This document shows positions 1 through 7,889 of a stretch of DNA of 36,588 nucleotides, one piece after another. Source of the stretch: Methanobacteriota archaeon. GTDB lineage: Archaea; Thermoplasmatota; Poseidoniia; MGIII; CG-Epi1. The notes below the pieces were generated by a model, which was given only the letters and a program-made list of their open reading frames with translations, did not search any database and was not told where the DNA came from. Within the stretch, counting starts at the first letter, position 1. Each line of letters starts with the position of its first letter. Location of the stretch: positions 8,606 through 45,193 of the forward strand of contig PBGF01000027.1 of the NCBI GenBank assembly GCA_002718915.1. Direction: 5' to 3'. The position numbers and the translations under genes are program-made.

Positions 1-2
1 AT

Positions 3-1034
3 CAATTGTTAGAGTTAAAAGTTCAAGATTTAATTGTTTCTAGGAATTCAGGTCCTTGGTTAATTAAAGTTGCAAACTTTGTTAATGATGAATTAGTGAG
101 GTTGTATGATTCGGAGCCTTTCTATGATGTAAATGCTAATTCAGATATGCATGAATTAATAGGTAATCTTCTAATTTGTCTAAGTCCTCACACTTCAGCC
201 GGCGTTTTAACTAGATTAATAGGTTTTACAGCAGCTAAAGCGCAATATGGCCATCCATTCCTTCATGCAGCCAAGAGGAGAAATTGTGATGGTGATGAAG
301 ATTCCATAATGTTATTGCTTGATGGTTTACTCAATTTTTCAGATAGTTTTGTCCCCACTACTAGAGGAGGAACTATGGATATACCAAGAGTATTATCAAC
401 TAGAATTGATCCCATGGAGATAGATAGTGAGGCCCACAATGTTGAATTGAATTCCTCATATTCTTTAGAATTATATGAGCATTCGGAAAAAGAGTCTAAC
501 CCTGTTGCAGTTATTGATTATCTAGATACAGTTTCAAAAAGATTAGAAACTCCAGAACAGTATGAGGGATATTCATTTACACATTCTTCATCAAATATTA
601 ATTTAGGTCCAAGTGAATCTCGTTATGTCACTCTAGATTCTATGAAAAGTAAAGCTCTTGCTTCTCTTGAATTAGCTAAAAAGACGCGAGCTTCAGATGC
701 TACTTATGTTGCAGAACAAACAATAGAGAAGCATTTTATTAGAGATATAATTGGAAATCTTCGATCTTTTTCTACACAAGGTGTAAGGTGTAAAAAGTGC
801 AATACTAAATATCGTAGGCCTCCTTTGAAGGATACTTGTGTTTGTGGCGGTCTTCTCCAATTGAATATTTCTCCAAAATCAGTTGCAAAATATCGGCAAA
901 TTGCAGGGGAAATTGCGGAAATTTATGGTTCACGAAAATTCATTCGGCAAAGATTAGAATTGGCATTTAACGCTATTGAAGAAACATTGGAAAATGAACA
1001 AATCAAGCAGATGGATTTAGGTGCTTTTATTTGA
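3..1034 (+). CDS. polC: DNA polymerase D large subunit DP2, C-terminal part
   Basis: This is the C-terminal ~343 residues of the catalytic subunit of the archaeal replicative polymerase PolD; the N-terminal part lies outside the window and the reading frame is open from base 3. The family's active-site motif NCDGDED is present (about residues 93-99 counted from the TTG at base 6), preceded by SPHTSAGVLTRLIGFT and HPFLHAAKRR. A zinc-ribbon follows with Cys at about 262, 265, 278 and 280 (CxxC...CxC). The active-site region, a common intein insertion point in DP2, is uninterrupted here. The stop overlaps the start of the biotin ligase gene, so the two are probably co-transcribed. Confidence 0.96.
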   Translation, partial: QLLELKVQDLIVSRNSGPWLIKVANFVNDELVRLYDSEPFYDVNANSDMHELIGNLLICLSPHTSAGVLTRLIGFTAAKAQYGHPFLHAAKRRNCDGDEDSIMLLLDGLLNFSDSFVPTTRGGTMDIPRVLSTRIDPMEIDSEAHNVELNSSYSLELYEHSEKESNPVAVIDYLDTVSKRLETPEQYEGYSFTHSSSNINLGPSESRYVTLDSMKSKALASLELAKKTRASDATYVAEQTIEKHFIRDIIGNLRSFSTQGVRCKKCNTKYRRPPLKDTCVCGGLLQLNISPKSVAKYRQIAGEIAEIYGSRKFIRQRLELAFNAIEETLENEQIKQMDLGAFI

Positions 1035-1663
1035 TAAATATAGTTGACAATATAGACTCAACAAATACTTGGCTTACACAATTCAATAATGATTTTTTTG
1101 ATTCAATTATTTCATTTAAACAGTCTAAGGGATATGGAAGACTAGGCAGACATTGGGAATCTGACATAGGTGGTTTATATTATTCAGTAGTTTTACCTTA
1201 TAGGAAAATTTTACCAATAATTGTAGGAGTTTCAGTTTCAGAGATTTTAGTTAAATATAAACTTGATATTCGATTAAAATGGCCTAATGATATACTAGTT
1301 GATGGTAAGAAATTAGGAGGCATTTTATGTCAGTCAAATGGTAAAAGTTCAATTGTAGGTTTAGGAATAAATTTGCATAATAATCCAAAATTTTCTGAAT
1401 CGATAAATTTATCTGAATTAAATTGTAATATTAACAAGTTGAATTTTGTTGATAATCTATCAAAAAAGATATCGGTTCTTTTAAAATGTAAAGACCAAGA
1501 GATTATTGATAAATTTTTAGCTTACGATTGTTTGATTGGAAGATTTGTATCTTGGTCTGAAGGTAAAGGATTGGTTGAAAAAATATCTAATGAAGGTTAT
1601 TTGGTAGTTAGAGATACTAATGATAAAGTAGTTTTTTTGACTGATGAGGTACATTTAGAATGA
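1031..1663 (+). CDS. birA: Biotin--[carboxyl carrier protein] ligase, catalytic domain only
   Basis: The 210-residue protein biotinylates the carrier domain of biotin-dependent carboxylases. It shows the BirA motifs in order: DSTNTWL near the N terminus, the biotinyl-AMP loop (GYGRLGRHW, a variant of GRGRxGRxW), and KWPNDILVDGKKLGGIL with the catalytic Lys of the KWPND block, then a small C-terminal domain. There is no N-terminal helix-turn-helix, so it is a monofunctional ligase and not a repressor. The start is TTG, overlapping the DP2 stop; the stop overlaps the next ATG (ATGA). No carboxylase is in the window, but its presence implies one elsewhere. Confidence 0.92.
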   Translation: MINIVDNIDSTNTWLTQFNNDFFDSIISFKQSKGYGRLGRHWESDIGGLYYSVVLPYRKILPIIVGVSVSEILVKYKLDIRLKWPNDILVDGKKLGGILCQSNGKSSIVGLGINLHNNPKFSESINLSELNCNINKLNFVDNLSKKISVLLKCKDQEIIDKFLAYDCLIGRFVSWSEGKGLVEKISNEGYLVVRDTNDKVVFLTDEVHLE

Positions 1664-2241
1664 TTAATTGGGATAGTGAATCTTTTCATCCTGTGGTAGA
1701 TTTACCCGATAAATATAAAATTCTAGATTTGACTCAGGGTTTGTGGAATTCGGATAAGAGTGAGTTTTCTATTGGTAAATATGACGAATATAGGCCAGGA
1801 GTCTACAATACAGATTTATTCAATGGTAATCGCAACATTCATGTTGGCATAGATATTGGTGGTCCAGTAGGTACACCATGTATGTCATTTATGGATGGTA
1901 AAATATATGATTTTGGCTATAATTCAGAAGCAGGAGATTATGGGAATGTTGTTTTAACGGAACATAAAATCTCAGGAAAATTAATTTGGGCGCTTTACGG
2001 ACACCTTGATTCAGAATCAATTATGAACAAAAGTAAAGGACAATCAATTGAAAAAGGGGAAATTATTGGTCACTTTGGAGATGAACAAGCGAATGGGGGT
2101 TGGGAACCGCATTTGCATTTTCAATTATCATTTGTTAAACCTGAAACACATGATTTGCCAGGTGTTGTTGCAAAAGAGGAAAGAGAATCAGCACTTAAAA
2201 AATATCCAGATCCTCGGTTAGTTCTTGGTCCAATATATTAA
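1660..2241 (+). CDS. M23 (LytM-like) metallopeptidase domain protein
   Basis: The 193-residue protein carries the M23/lysostaphin zinc-peptidase fold. Ligand and catalytic residues are visible: HVGID (His61, Asp65), the YGH motif (His115) and HLHFQ (His151, His153), all in the expected order and spacing. In bacteria such enzymes cut peptidoglycan cross-bridges, but archaea of this kind are not expected to have murein, so the substrate is unknown. No signal peptide or membrane segment is visible at the N terminus, which would keep it in the cytoplasm unless the start is wrong. It is translationally coupled to birA by an ATGA overlap. Confidence 0.85.
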   Translation: MINWDSESFHPVVDLPDKYKILDLTQGLWNSDKSEFSIGKYDEYRPGVYNTDLFNGNRNIHVGIDIGGPVGTPCMSFMDGKIYDFGYNSEAGDYGNVVLTEHKISGKLIWALYGHLDSESIMNKSKGQSIEKGEIIGHFGDEQANGGWEPHLHFQLSFVKPETHDLPGVVAKEERESALKKYPDPRLVLGPIY

Positions 2242-2280
2242 ATTAATAACTTTTTAATCAGGTACGTTTAGTATATAATT

Positions 2281-3015
2281 ATGAGAAACATAACTTTGTT
2301 TCTGGCATTTGTGATTTTAAGTTCAGCAGGTTGTTTAGACAGCCTTAAGGAAGACTTAATTTCATGCGAAAATAAAGTAGGCGAATGTCGATATGAAATT
2401 CTTCAAAGTAGTAAATATTCTAAGTTACATATTGAGATAGATTATGTCTCAGGATACGAACCAAGTTCGGATGCACTTGATTTACTTCGTCAAAGAATCA
2501 ATGAAGTTACCGATAAAACTTCAGTAACATTTAGTCAGGAGAGCTTTGGTAGTACAGATACTAGTTACTCATTAGAGGAAATGCTTGAGATTGAAAATTC
2601 TCAACGCACAAAATTCAAAAAGGGTGATGAATTCGTGATACATATTTTGTATCTTAATGGCGAATTTGAAGATAATGAAAATGCATTAGGTATTGCATAC
2701 AAGGGTTCTTCATTTGCCATGTTTAAAGAGAATATTGAAGATTCTGCTTTTCTTTTTATTTCCGCTGAAGACATAGAAAAAGCAGTTCTAGTTCATGAAT
2801 ATGGTCATCTTTTAGGTTTGGTCAATATGGGCTATACTTCACCGCATGACCATGAGGATCCCGATCATCCACACCATTCAAATAATGAAGAATCAGTAAT
2901 GTATTGGGCTGTCGAGAGTCAAGATTTCTATAATCAATTGGATGGTGAACCTCCAAACAATTTTGATTCATATGATTTAGATGATTTAAGCTTAATGAAA
3001 CAAGGTAAATTGTAG
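2281..3015 (+). CDS. Lipoprotein, metzincin-like zinc protease
   Basis: This 244-residue secreted protein has a lipoprotein signal peptide ending in LSSAGC (lipidated Cys18) and a zinc-protease motif VHEYGHLLGLVNMG (His172, Glu173, His176, Gly179). A downstream SVMYW segment (Met207) resembles the metzincin Met-turn. The usual third ligand position (His/Asp after GxxG) is Asn182; a His-rich stretch DHEDPDHPHH at about 190-199 probably supplies the third ligand, as far as can be judged by eye. It follows the M23 gene after a short gap, and its stop overlaps the GTG start of the VanZ gene. Substrate unknown. Confidence 0.8.
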   Translation: MRNITLFLAFVILSSAGCLDSLKEDLISCENKVGECRYEILQSSKYSKLHIEIDYVSGYEPSSDALDLLRQRINEVTDKTSVTFSQESFGSTDTSYSLEEMLEIENSQRTKFKKGDEFVIHILYLNGEFEDNENALGIAYKGSSFAMFKENIEDSAFLFISAEDIEKAVLVHEYGHLLGLVNMGYTSPHDHEDPDHPHHSNNEESVMYWAVESQDFYNQLDGEPPNNFDSYDLDDLSLMKQGKL

Positions 3016-3374
3016 TGCCTTATTTCCAATATAAACATTTTACATTTGTTTACATTTTAATTATAACATTAATTAGTCATGTACCAGGTGATAATCTTCC
3101 AGAATCTAATTCTTCTTTATCTCATCAAGATAAAATTTTTCACTTTTGCGAATTCTTCATACTTGGTTTATTAGTTCAATTATCATTTATTGAGGCAAAA
3201 CTTTTTTCAAATAAAGAAATTATATTTATGTCTTTGATATTTTGTTTTACAATAGCTTGTTTTGATGAATTGCATCAAAATTTTGTTCAAGGCCGTAATC
3301 CTTCTATCGATGACTTATTTTTTGATTTTTTTGGAATAATTTTAAGCTTTATTAATTACAAAAATTTCCATTAA
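3015..3374 (+). CDS. VanZ-like small membrane protein
   Basis: The 119-residue protein has about four hydrophobic segments and the VanZ-family pattern: DKIFHFCEFFILG after the first helix and DELHQNFVQGRNPSIDD before the last. VanZ is named for low-level teicoplanin resistance, but the family is widespread and its molecular function is not settled. The start is GTG, sharing a base with the lipoprotein stop (TAGTG), so it is the last gene of the envelope-type run. Its 3' end overlaps a small minus-strand reading frame. Confidence 0.8.
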   Translation: MPYFQYKHFTFVYILIITLISHVPGDNLPESNSSLSHQDKIFHFCEFFILGLLVQLSFIEAKLFSNKEIIFMSLIFCFTIACFDELHQNFVQGRNPSIDDLFFDFFGIILSFINYKNFH

Positions 3375-3492
3375 TTCTTCTATTCTTTCTTTTTATTTTA
3401 ATTTTTTTCCGAATTTTTGGTTTTATTTCAAAGGAAATCCATCCAGTACCTTTTTGCGTGCAATTTGGTTCGTCAGTATAATCTGCTGCCAT
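3352..3492 (-). CDS. Small basic protein, 46 residues, unrecognised
   Basis: This short frame lies 50 bases downstream of the RNase P RNA 3' end, on the same strand. It begins MAADYTDEPNCTQKGTGWIS and ends in a strongly basic tail (KPKIRKKIKIKRKNRR). A TATA-like TTTTAAATA on the minus strand (3526-3518) sits about 30 bases before the ATG, the spacing expected for a nearly leaderless transcript. Its last 23 bases overlap the VanZ 3' end tail-to-tail. No family is recognised. The basic tail could bind nucleic acid, but that is only suggested by composition. It could also be a chance frame in AT-rich DNA. Confidence 0.4.
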   Translation of the reverse strand: MAADYTDEPNCTQKGTGWISFEIKPKIRKKIKIKRKNRRINGNFCN

Positions 3493-3542
3493 GATGTTTC
3501 GCGGCTTGCGAATTAGTTATTTAAAATTAGTGTATGTTTAAT

Positions 3543-3836
3543 GTCAGGTGGTGGGAGTAAGCCCCTTTCTGTTAACCAAAATGGCTGGCGACATTTAGCT
3601 TTGCTTCCTACCTACCGCTCCCGAGCAGGTTTACGCGGTTACTTGGAATTGCTCCAGCAGGGGTGCTCGTTTCATCAAATCCTCCACTGACGTCACGTCC
3701 TAGACGATCATTCCTATAGTGGGGCTGTGTCGTTTCTGTTGCATTGCCAATCCTCTCGGATTCCCTAAGGCTGCCTTGCTCGTGGAGAGGGGACTTTCCT
3801 CAGCCTAAGGCCGTCGGTCGCCCTCCACCTCCTGAC
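3543..3836 (-). ncRNA. rnpB: RNase P RNA, archaeal type
   Basis: This is the catalytic RNA that removes tRNA 5' leaders. On the minus strand the 5' and 3' ends pair as helix P1: GTCAGG/CCTGAC, one A-A mismatch, then GGTGG/CCACC, which sets the boundaries. The universal 5' conserved block GAGGAAAGTCC lies about 35 bases from the 5' end, ACAGAAACGACAC follows in the specificity half, and the 3' conserved block ACAGAAAGGGGCTTAC precedes the P1 return strand. The ~294-base length is normal for archaeal type A RNAs. It is far more GC-rich than the flanking genes. The protein partner Rpp21 is encoded 3 kb away. Confidence 0.95.
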
Positions 3837-3856
3837 ATTGTTTTAATTATACTAAG

Positions 3857-3864
3857 AATATATA
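3857..3864 (-). promoter_or_regulatory. TATA box for rnpB, possibly shared with the mutase gene
   Basis: AATATATA on the + strand reads TATATATT on the minus strand and is centred about 25 bases before the RNase P RNA 5' end, the standard archaeal distance. Because the element is nearly symmetrical and lies about 50 bases before the divergent mutase ATG, it could also fire to the right; a second AT-rich element at 3886-3894 is a better-placed TATA box for that gene. Confidence 0.6.
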
Positions 3865-3912
3865 GTTCACGGTTAACAGTAAACCCTTATTTACTGGATA
3901 TAATCACAAATA

Positions 3913-5616
3913 ATGCCAGAAGATGAAGAGTTTTCTAAAAATTCACAAGGAAAGAATTTAGATTATAAGAAAGCTTATGATAAATGGGTCAAAGAAGTAC
4001 TTGAACCAGCTTTGGCTAAACATCCTGAAAGAGACAAAAAGTTTATGACTACTTCAAGTCAAAACGTGGATAGATTATATACGCCATTAGATAATTCTGG
4101 AATCGATTTTGAAAAGGATATTTCTTTTCCGGGGCAATTTCCATATACAAGAGGTATTCATTCAACAATGTATCGTGGTCGTTTATGGACTATGCGAATG
4201 TTTGCAGGTTTTGGTTCTGCTGAAGAAACGAATGAACGATTCAGGTACTTATTAGGGCAAGGTAACGCAGGATTGAGTACGGCTTTTGATTTACCCACAC
4301 TTTATGGTTATGACAGTGATTCACCTATGGCAGCTGGAGAATTTGGTGAATGTGGTGTAGGAGTTAGTAGTATTGAGGATATGTCTATTTTGTTTAAAAA
4401 TATTCCACTTGACAAAGTAACTACTTCTATGACGATAAATTCACCAGCAGCTATGATTTGGGCTATGTATATTGCAAATGCTGAAAATAGGGGAATTCCA
4501 AAATCTAATCTTGGTGGTACAATTCAAAATGATATTCTTAAAGAATATATTGCTCAGAAGGAGTATATTTTTCCACCTAATCCCTCAATGAGATTAGTTA
4601 CAGATACAGTTGAGTACGGAACAAAAAATATGCCTAAATGGAACACAATCTCCATTTCAGGATATCATATACGTGAAGCAGGTTCTACTGCAGTACAAGA
4701 GCTTGCTTTTACTTTAGCAGACGGTTATGCTTATGCAGATTGGGCTATTGAAAGAGGATTAAAGATTGATGATTTTGCTCCAAGATTTAGTTTCTTTTTT
4801 AATTCACACAATGATTTCTTTGAAGAGATAGCAAAATACAGAGCAGCTCGTAGAATATGGGCTAGAGATATGAAGTACAAGTATGGTGCTAAAGATCCGC
4901 GCAGTTTAACACTCAGGTTCCATACACAAACCGCAGGTTGTAGTTTAACGGCTCAGCAACCAGAAATTAATATTGTTAGAGTTGCTATACAGGCAATGGC
5001 AGGGGTTTTAGGAGGTACACAATCATTGCATACGGATTCAATGGATGAAGCCTTAGCTTTACCTTCTGAAAAAGCAGTCCAAATTGCCTTGAGAACCCAA
5101 CAAATTATTGCACATGAATCAGGCGTAGCAAATGTTGCAGATCCGCTGGGTGGAAGTTATTACCTTGAATGGTTAACAGATGATATGGAGAGACAGTCAC
5201 GGGATTATTTTGATAGAATTGATTCTTTGGGCGGAGTTGTATCAGCAATAGAGAAAGGTTTTTTTCAGAAAGAAATAGCTGCAGCGTCATACAAATATCA
5301 ACAAGAAATAGACAATAATGATAGAACAGTTGTAGGCGTTAATGAATTTACTTCTGATGAGCCTGTTGAGATACCCATTTTAGAAATGGATCCTGAAGGT
5401 TTCGAAAGGCAATGCAGAAGACTAAAGAATTTGCGTAATAATAGAAACAAAAGCAGACATTCAGCTAGTCTTTCAGCAATTGAAAAAGCAGCTGAAGGGG
5501 AAGAAAATCTCATGCCTCATTTTATAGAAGCTGCAAAAGCTAAAGCAACTCTTGGTGAAATGTGTGATGTTTTAAGAGGAGTTTTTGGAGAGTATAGAGA
5601 GGGCTCAGATTTCTGA
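3913..5616 (+). CDS. Acyl-CoA mutase large subunit (isobutyryl-CoA/methylmalonyl-CoA mutase type)
   Basis: The 567-residue protein is the substrate-binding TIM-barrel subunit of a coenzyme B12-dependent acyl-CoA mutase. Family motifs include [20 protein letters not shown] (75-94 region), [19 protein letters not shown] and PPNPSMRL. The C-terminal cobalamin-binding domain (DxHxxG) is absent, so a separate small subunit must be encoded elsewhere. Residues that read the acyl group differ from methylmalonyl-CoA mutase: Phe97 stands where that enzyme has Tyr89 and Gln215 where it has Arg207 (the same offset of 8 for both). Phe/Gln is the pair of isobutyryl-CoA mutase IcmA, so a branched C4 substrate is likelier. 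The ATG follows a TATA-like sequence by about 23 bases. Confidence 0.93.
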   Translation: MPEDEEFSKNSQGKNLDYKKAYDKWVKEVLEPALAKHPERDKKFMTTSSQNVDRLYTPLDNSGIDFEKDISFPGQFPYTRGIHSTMYRGRLWTMRMFAGFGSAEETNERFRYLLGQGNAGLSTAFDLPTLYGYDSDSPMAAGEFGECGVGVSSIEDMSILFKNIPLDKVTTSMTINSPAAMIWAMYIANAENRGIPKSNLGGTIQNDILKEYIAQKEYIFPPNPSMRLVTDTVEYGTKNMPKWNTISISGYHIREAGSTAVQELAFTLADGYAYADWAIERGLKIDDFAPRFSFFFNSHNDFFEEIAKYRAARRIWARDMKYKYGAKDPRSLTLRFHTQTAGCSLTAQQPEINIVRVAIQAMAGVLGGTQSLHTDSMDEALALPSEKAVQIALRTQQIIAHESGVANVADPLGGSYYLEWLTDDMERQSRDYFDRIDSLGGVVSAIEKGFFQKEIAAASYKYQQEIDNNDRTVVGVNEFTSDEPVEIPILEMDPEGFERQCRRLKNLRNNRNKSRHSASLSAIEKAAEGEENLMPHFIEAAKAKATLGEMCDVLRGVFGEYREGSDF

Positions 5617-5624
5617 GTAATTTT

Positions 5625-6185
5625 TTGGCATCGATTATAATTGGTTTAACTGGAAAAAATGCAGCAGGTAAAGGAACTGTGGCAAGGATATTATCTCAAA
5701 ATAAATTTATCTATCATTCATTGTCTGATTCGTTACGAGATGAACTTAAAGTATTAGGAAAAGATGAAACTCGTGAAAATTTAATAGATATAGGTAATAA
5801 ACTTAGAATCGAGGGCGGTCCTAGCGTTCTAGCTGATAAAATGATCTCTAAATTGAATTCCACAGGTAATCATATTGTGGATTCAATTAGAAATCCCTTT
5901 GAGGTCAATTCACTCAGGGAAAATTTTCCATTAAATAAATTTATTTTGATTTCAGTAGATGCAGATGCAAGATTAAGATATGATAGACTATGTTCTAGGG
6001 GGAGAATAGGTGATAGTGATTCTTGGAAAAGTTTTGTTGATCAGGAAAAGCAAGAAGAGAATAATAATGATCCAAACAAACAGCAATTATCCAAAACTAT
6101 GAGTATGGCAGATTATAGTATTGATAACAGTGGAAGTTTGGAAGATTTAGAAAGTCAAGTTCAAAAAATACTATCTAATCTATAG
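5625..6185 (+). CDS. P-loop nucleotide/dephospho-CoA kinase-like protein
   Basis: The 186-residue protein has a Walker A motif GLTGKNAAGKGT near its N terminus, a VDSIRNPFEV segment after strand 3, and an arginine-rich lid (RLRYDRLCSRGR). This is the layout of the archaeal UPF0200/AAA_18 kinase-like family related to dephospho-CoA and nucleoside monophosphate kinases. The phosphate acceptor cannot be told from sequence. The start is TTG, nine bases after the mutase stop, which suggests co-transcription; a CoA-related role would fit that neighbour but is not shown. The 3' end overlaps the convergent membrane-protein gene by six bases. Confidence 0.75.
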   Translation: MASIIIGLTGKNAAGKGTVARILSQNKFIYHSLSDSLRDELKVLGKDETRENLIDIGNKLRIEGGPSVLADKMISKLNSTGNHIVDSIRNPFEVNSLRENFPLNKFILISVDADARLRYDRLCSRGRIGDSDSWKSFVDQEKQEENNNDPNKQQLSKTMSMADYSIDNSGSLEDLESQVQKILSNL

Positions 6186-6902
6186 ATTCCATTCATAGGT
6201 TGTTGTTAAAAAGAACATAAATGCAATAGGCATTAGATGAAATGCCATTCCAAATGCAACGTTTATAGCCATCCATCTTCCGGCATAATTATTGGGCATT
6301 TCCATTACTTTATCAACGACCGTGTTTGTGGTATCTACTAATTTCCCTGCAAAAAATCCAACGAATTTAGCAACTCTTTCATGCGGGAGTGCTTCCTTTC
6401 CTTTATCTCTAGAACTTTTTAGCCAATCTCCCATTTGTAACATTCTATCCACCATTGGCCTATATTTTTCAACATCTACACTTATCAATTTTACAGCTAA
6501 ATTTCTAGTGTCCCACACACGCCTCCAATCTAAATATGTATGACCTACAAAAAATACAATGATTAATGATATTTGCCATTGAGGTGTTTGTTCCCAGTCT
6601 GGAGGTCTTATAGTTAAGTCAAAAAATTCTACAACTCCATCTTCAGGCTCAAAAATAACAAATCTCATTAAAGCAATAGTGGCAGGAACTAACAACCCCA
6701 CCGTAAATTTAGCTGCTATAGAGTAGCCCTTTGGAATTTCTTTCAATCTTTCAAATATCCATTTTAAGTGATGACCATGAATTTGAATTGCTTTTAATGC
6801 AGGTTCTCCCAAAAAGATTAATCTTTGAATGATTGGAATGAAAATTAGGGCATGAAAATAGAGTTCCCATGGCGTATCCCAGCTGAAGTAATCACCAAAC
6901 AT
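6180..6902 (-). CDS. Integral membrane protein of unknown function
   Basis: I do not recognise this 240-residue protein. It has hydrophobic segments at about 13-32, 62-84, 107-124 and 213-235, with a basic amphipathic stretch (residues 125-200, with DWLKSSRDKGKEALPHERV) between the third and fourth. It contains several His and Trp residues near the membrane segments but no motif I can assign. It is transcribed divergently from the Rpp21 gene (52-base gap) and converges on the P-loop kinase gene. Confidence 0.7.
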   Translation of the reverse strand: MFGDYFSWDTPWELYFHALIFIPIIQRLIFLGEPALKAIQIHGHHLKWIFERLKEIPKGYSIAAKFTVGLLVPATIALMRFVIFEPEDGVVEFFDLTIRPPDWEQTPQWQISLIIVFFVGHTYLDWRRVWDTRNLAVKLISVDVEKYRPMVDRMLQMGDWLKSSRDKGKEALPHERVAKFVGFFAGKLVDTTNTVVDKVMEMPNNYAGRWMAINVAFGMAFHLMPIAFMFFLTTTYEWNL

Positions 6903-6954
6903 ACTAGTGTCTTAGTTAAAGGAGGGTGTTAAAAAAAGGACCGAATAGGGTATT

Positions 6955-7275
6955 ATGTCTAGAAGACGAGGCAGGCGTTCGAAAGTTCAAGAAAGGCTCG
7001 CTAGATGTAGAATTGATAAATTATTGCTATTGCTTGATTCTAAAAACCCTACTGCCCAAATAAGTCCAAAGAAATGTATAAATTTTGTTAAACTTATAGG
7101 AAAACGATATAATCAACGTTTATCCAGTTCACAAAAGATTAAATTTTGTCGTAAATGTAATTCTAAATATAATTCTAATAATAGCCGTTTTAGATTGTCT
7201 AAAAATGGATGGAGAGTAATTAGCTGTTTAGATTGTGGTGCAATTTATAGATTTAAATTTAATTTGAATCTATAG
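6955..7275 (+). CDS. rnp4: RNase P protein component 4 (Rpp21/Rpr2 family)
   Basis: The 106-residue basic protein is a subunit of archaeal RNase P. The N-terminal half is helical and Arg/Lys-rich with the family's RY segment (KRYNQR); the C-terminal half is a zinc ribbon with FCRKCN and SCLDCG (two CxxC pairs) followed by a YRF tail. Length and order match archaeal Rpp21, which pairs with Rpp29 on the RNA specificity domain. A TATA-like TGTTAAAAAAAG lies about 23 bases before the ATG, suggesting a leaderless mRNA. Its last 17 bases overlap purE tail-to-tail. Confidence 0.85.
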   Translation: MSRRRGRRSKVQERLARCRIDKLLLLLDSKNPTAQISPKKCINFVKLIGKRYNQRLSSSQKIKFCRKCNSKYNSNNSRFRLSKNGWRVISCLDCGAIYRFKFNLNL

Positions 7276-7738
7276 TCTTTTGTTCTAATTCTTTGCGATA
7301 ATCCACGATCATTTTATCTATGTTTTCATTTGAAATGGCCAGAATTCTAGCAGCAAGTAGTGCAGCATTTTCACCACGGCCAATGCCAACACCAGCTACA
7401 GGTACGCCAGGAGGCATTTGAACTACAGAAAGCAATGAATCTAAGTTTGCTGGAGAGCTTGATGATGCGCAAGGAACTCCAATTACAGGTTTTAGTGTAT
7501 GGGCTGCAACAACACCAGGTAGGGCAGCAGAAAGACCTGCGAGTGCGATAAAAACATCAGCTTCAGATTTTTCAATAACATCTACAACTCTTGCAGGAGT
7601 TCTATGAGCTGAGGCTACAAATGTTTCAAATGTAATATCAAATTTATCCAATATTTTTTCAGCCTTTTTTGCAGTAGGCTTATCGCTTGCAGATCCCATA
7701 ACTATAGTAACTTGAGCCATATTTTTCATAGGAGACAT
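7259..7738 (-). CDS. purE: N5-carboxyaminoimidazole ribonucleotide mutase
   Basis: PurE moves the carboxylate of N5-CAIR to give CAIR in de novo purine synthesis. The ~159-residue length and motifs fit: MGSASDKPT (phosphate/substrate loop), SAHRTP with the catalytic His45, AGLSAALPGVVAAHT, and GVPCASSSS. Three in-frame ATGs lie at the N terminus (residues 1, 4 and 7); the third (base 7720), giving MAQVTIVMGS, matches the family start best, so the first six residues are doubtful. No purK adjoins it. The gene is divergent from the tRNA gene. Confidence 0.94.
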   Translation of the reverse strand: MSPMKNMAQVTIVMGSASDKPTAKKAEKILDKFDITFETFVASAHRTPARVVDVIEKSEADVFIALAGLSAALPGVVAAHTLKPVIGVPCASSSSPANLDSLLSVVQMPPGVPVAGVGIGRGENAALLAARILAISNENIDKMIVDYRKELEQKTIDSN

Positions 7739-7796
7739 AAATATAAGAGATACGGTGATATGGTGTCTTTAAGAAAGGCTGTTTTTAGGAATCTGC

Positions 7797-7872
7797 GCCC
7801 GGATAGTGTAGCTTGGAATCACGGAAGCTTGCGGAGCTTCAAACCTGGGTTCGAATCCCAGCCTGGGCGCCA
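7797..7872 (+). tRNA. tRNA-Arg(GCG), CCA encoded
   Basis: The sequence folds as a tRNA. The acceptor is GCCCGGA with CCTGGGC (one G-T pair and an A7-C66 mismatch). The D arm is GTG/CAC with A14, G15 and G18-G19, and the anticodon stem GAAGC/GCTTC holds the loop TTGCGGA. A four-base variable loop and the T arm CTGGG-TTCGAAT-CCCAG follow. U33 fixes the anticodon as GCG, reading CGC (Arg). A20 and discriminator G73 agree with Arg identity. The 3' CCA is in the DNA. A TATA-like TTTAAGAAA lies at 7768-7776, about 25 bases upstream. Confidence 0.9.
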
Positions 7873-7889
7873 TTTACGCAGGTATTCAA

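Noticed and set aside
250-310. Possible intein insertion in the PolD active-site region
   Set aside because: The motif region HPFLHAAKRRNCDGDED is continuous, with no extra sequence.
3744-3926. A 60-codon + strand frame between vanZ and the mutase gene
   Set aside because: It lies mostly inside the RNase P RNA gene on the other strand; its GC-rich content is explained by the RNA, and no protein family is recognised.
6918-6926. AAAGGAGGG, a strong Shine-Dalgarno-like string before the Rpp21 gene
   Set aside because: It is about 30 bases from the Rpp21 ATG, too far for initiation, and no closer start opens a meaningful frame.
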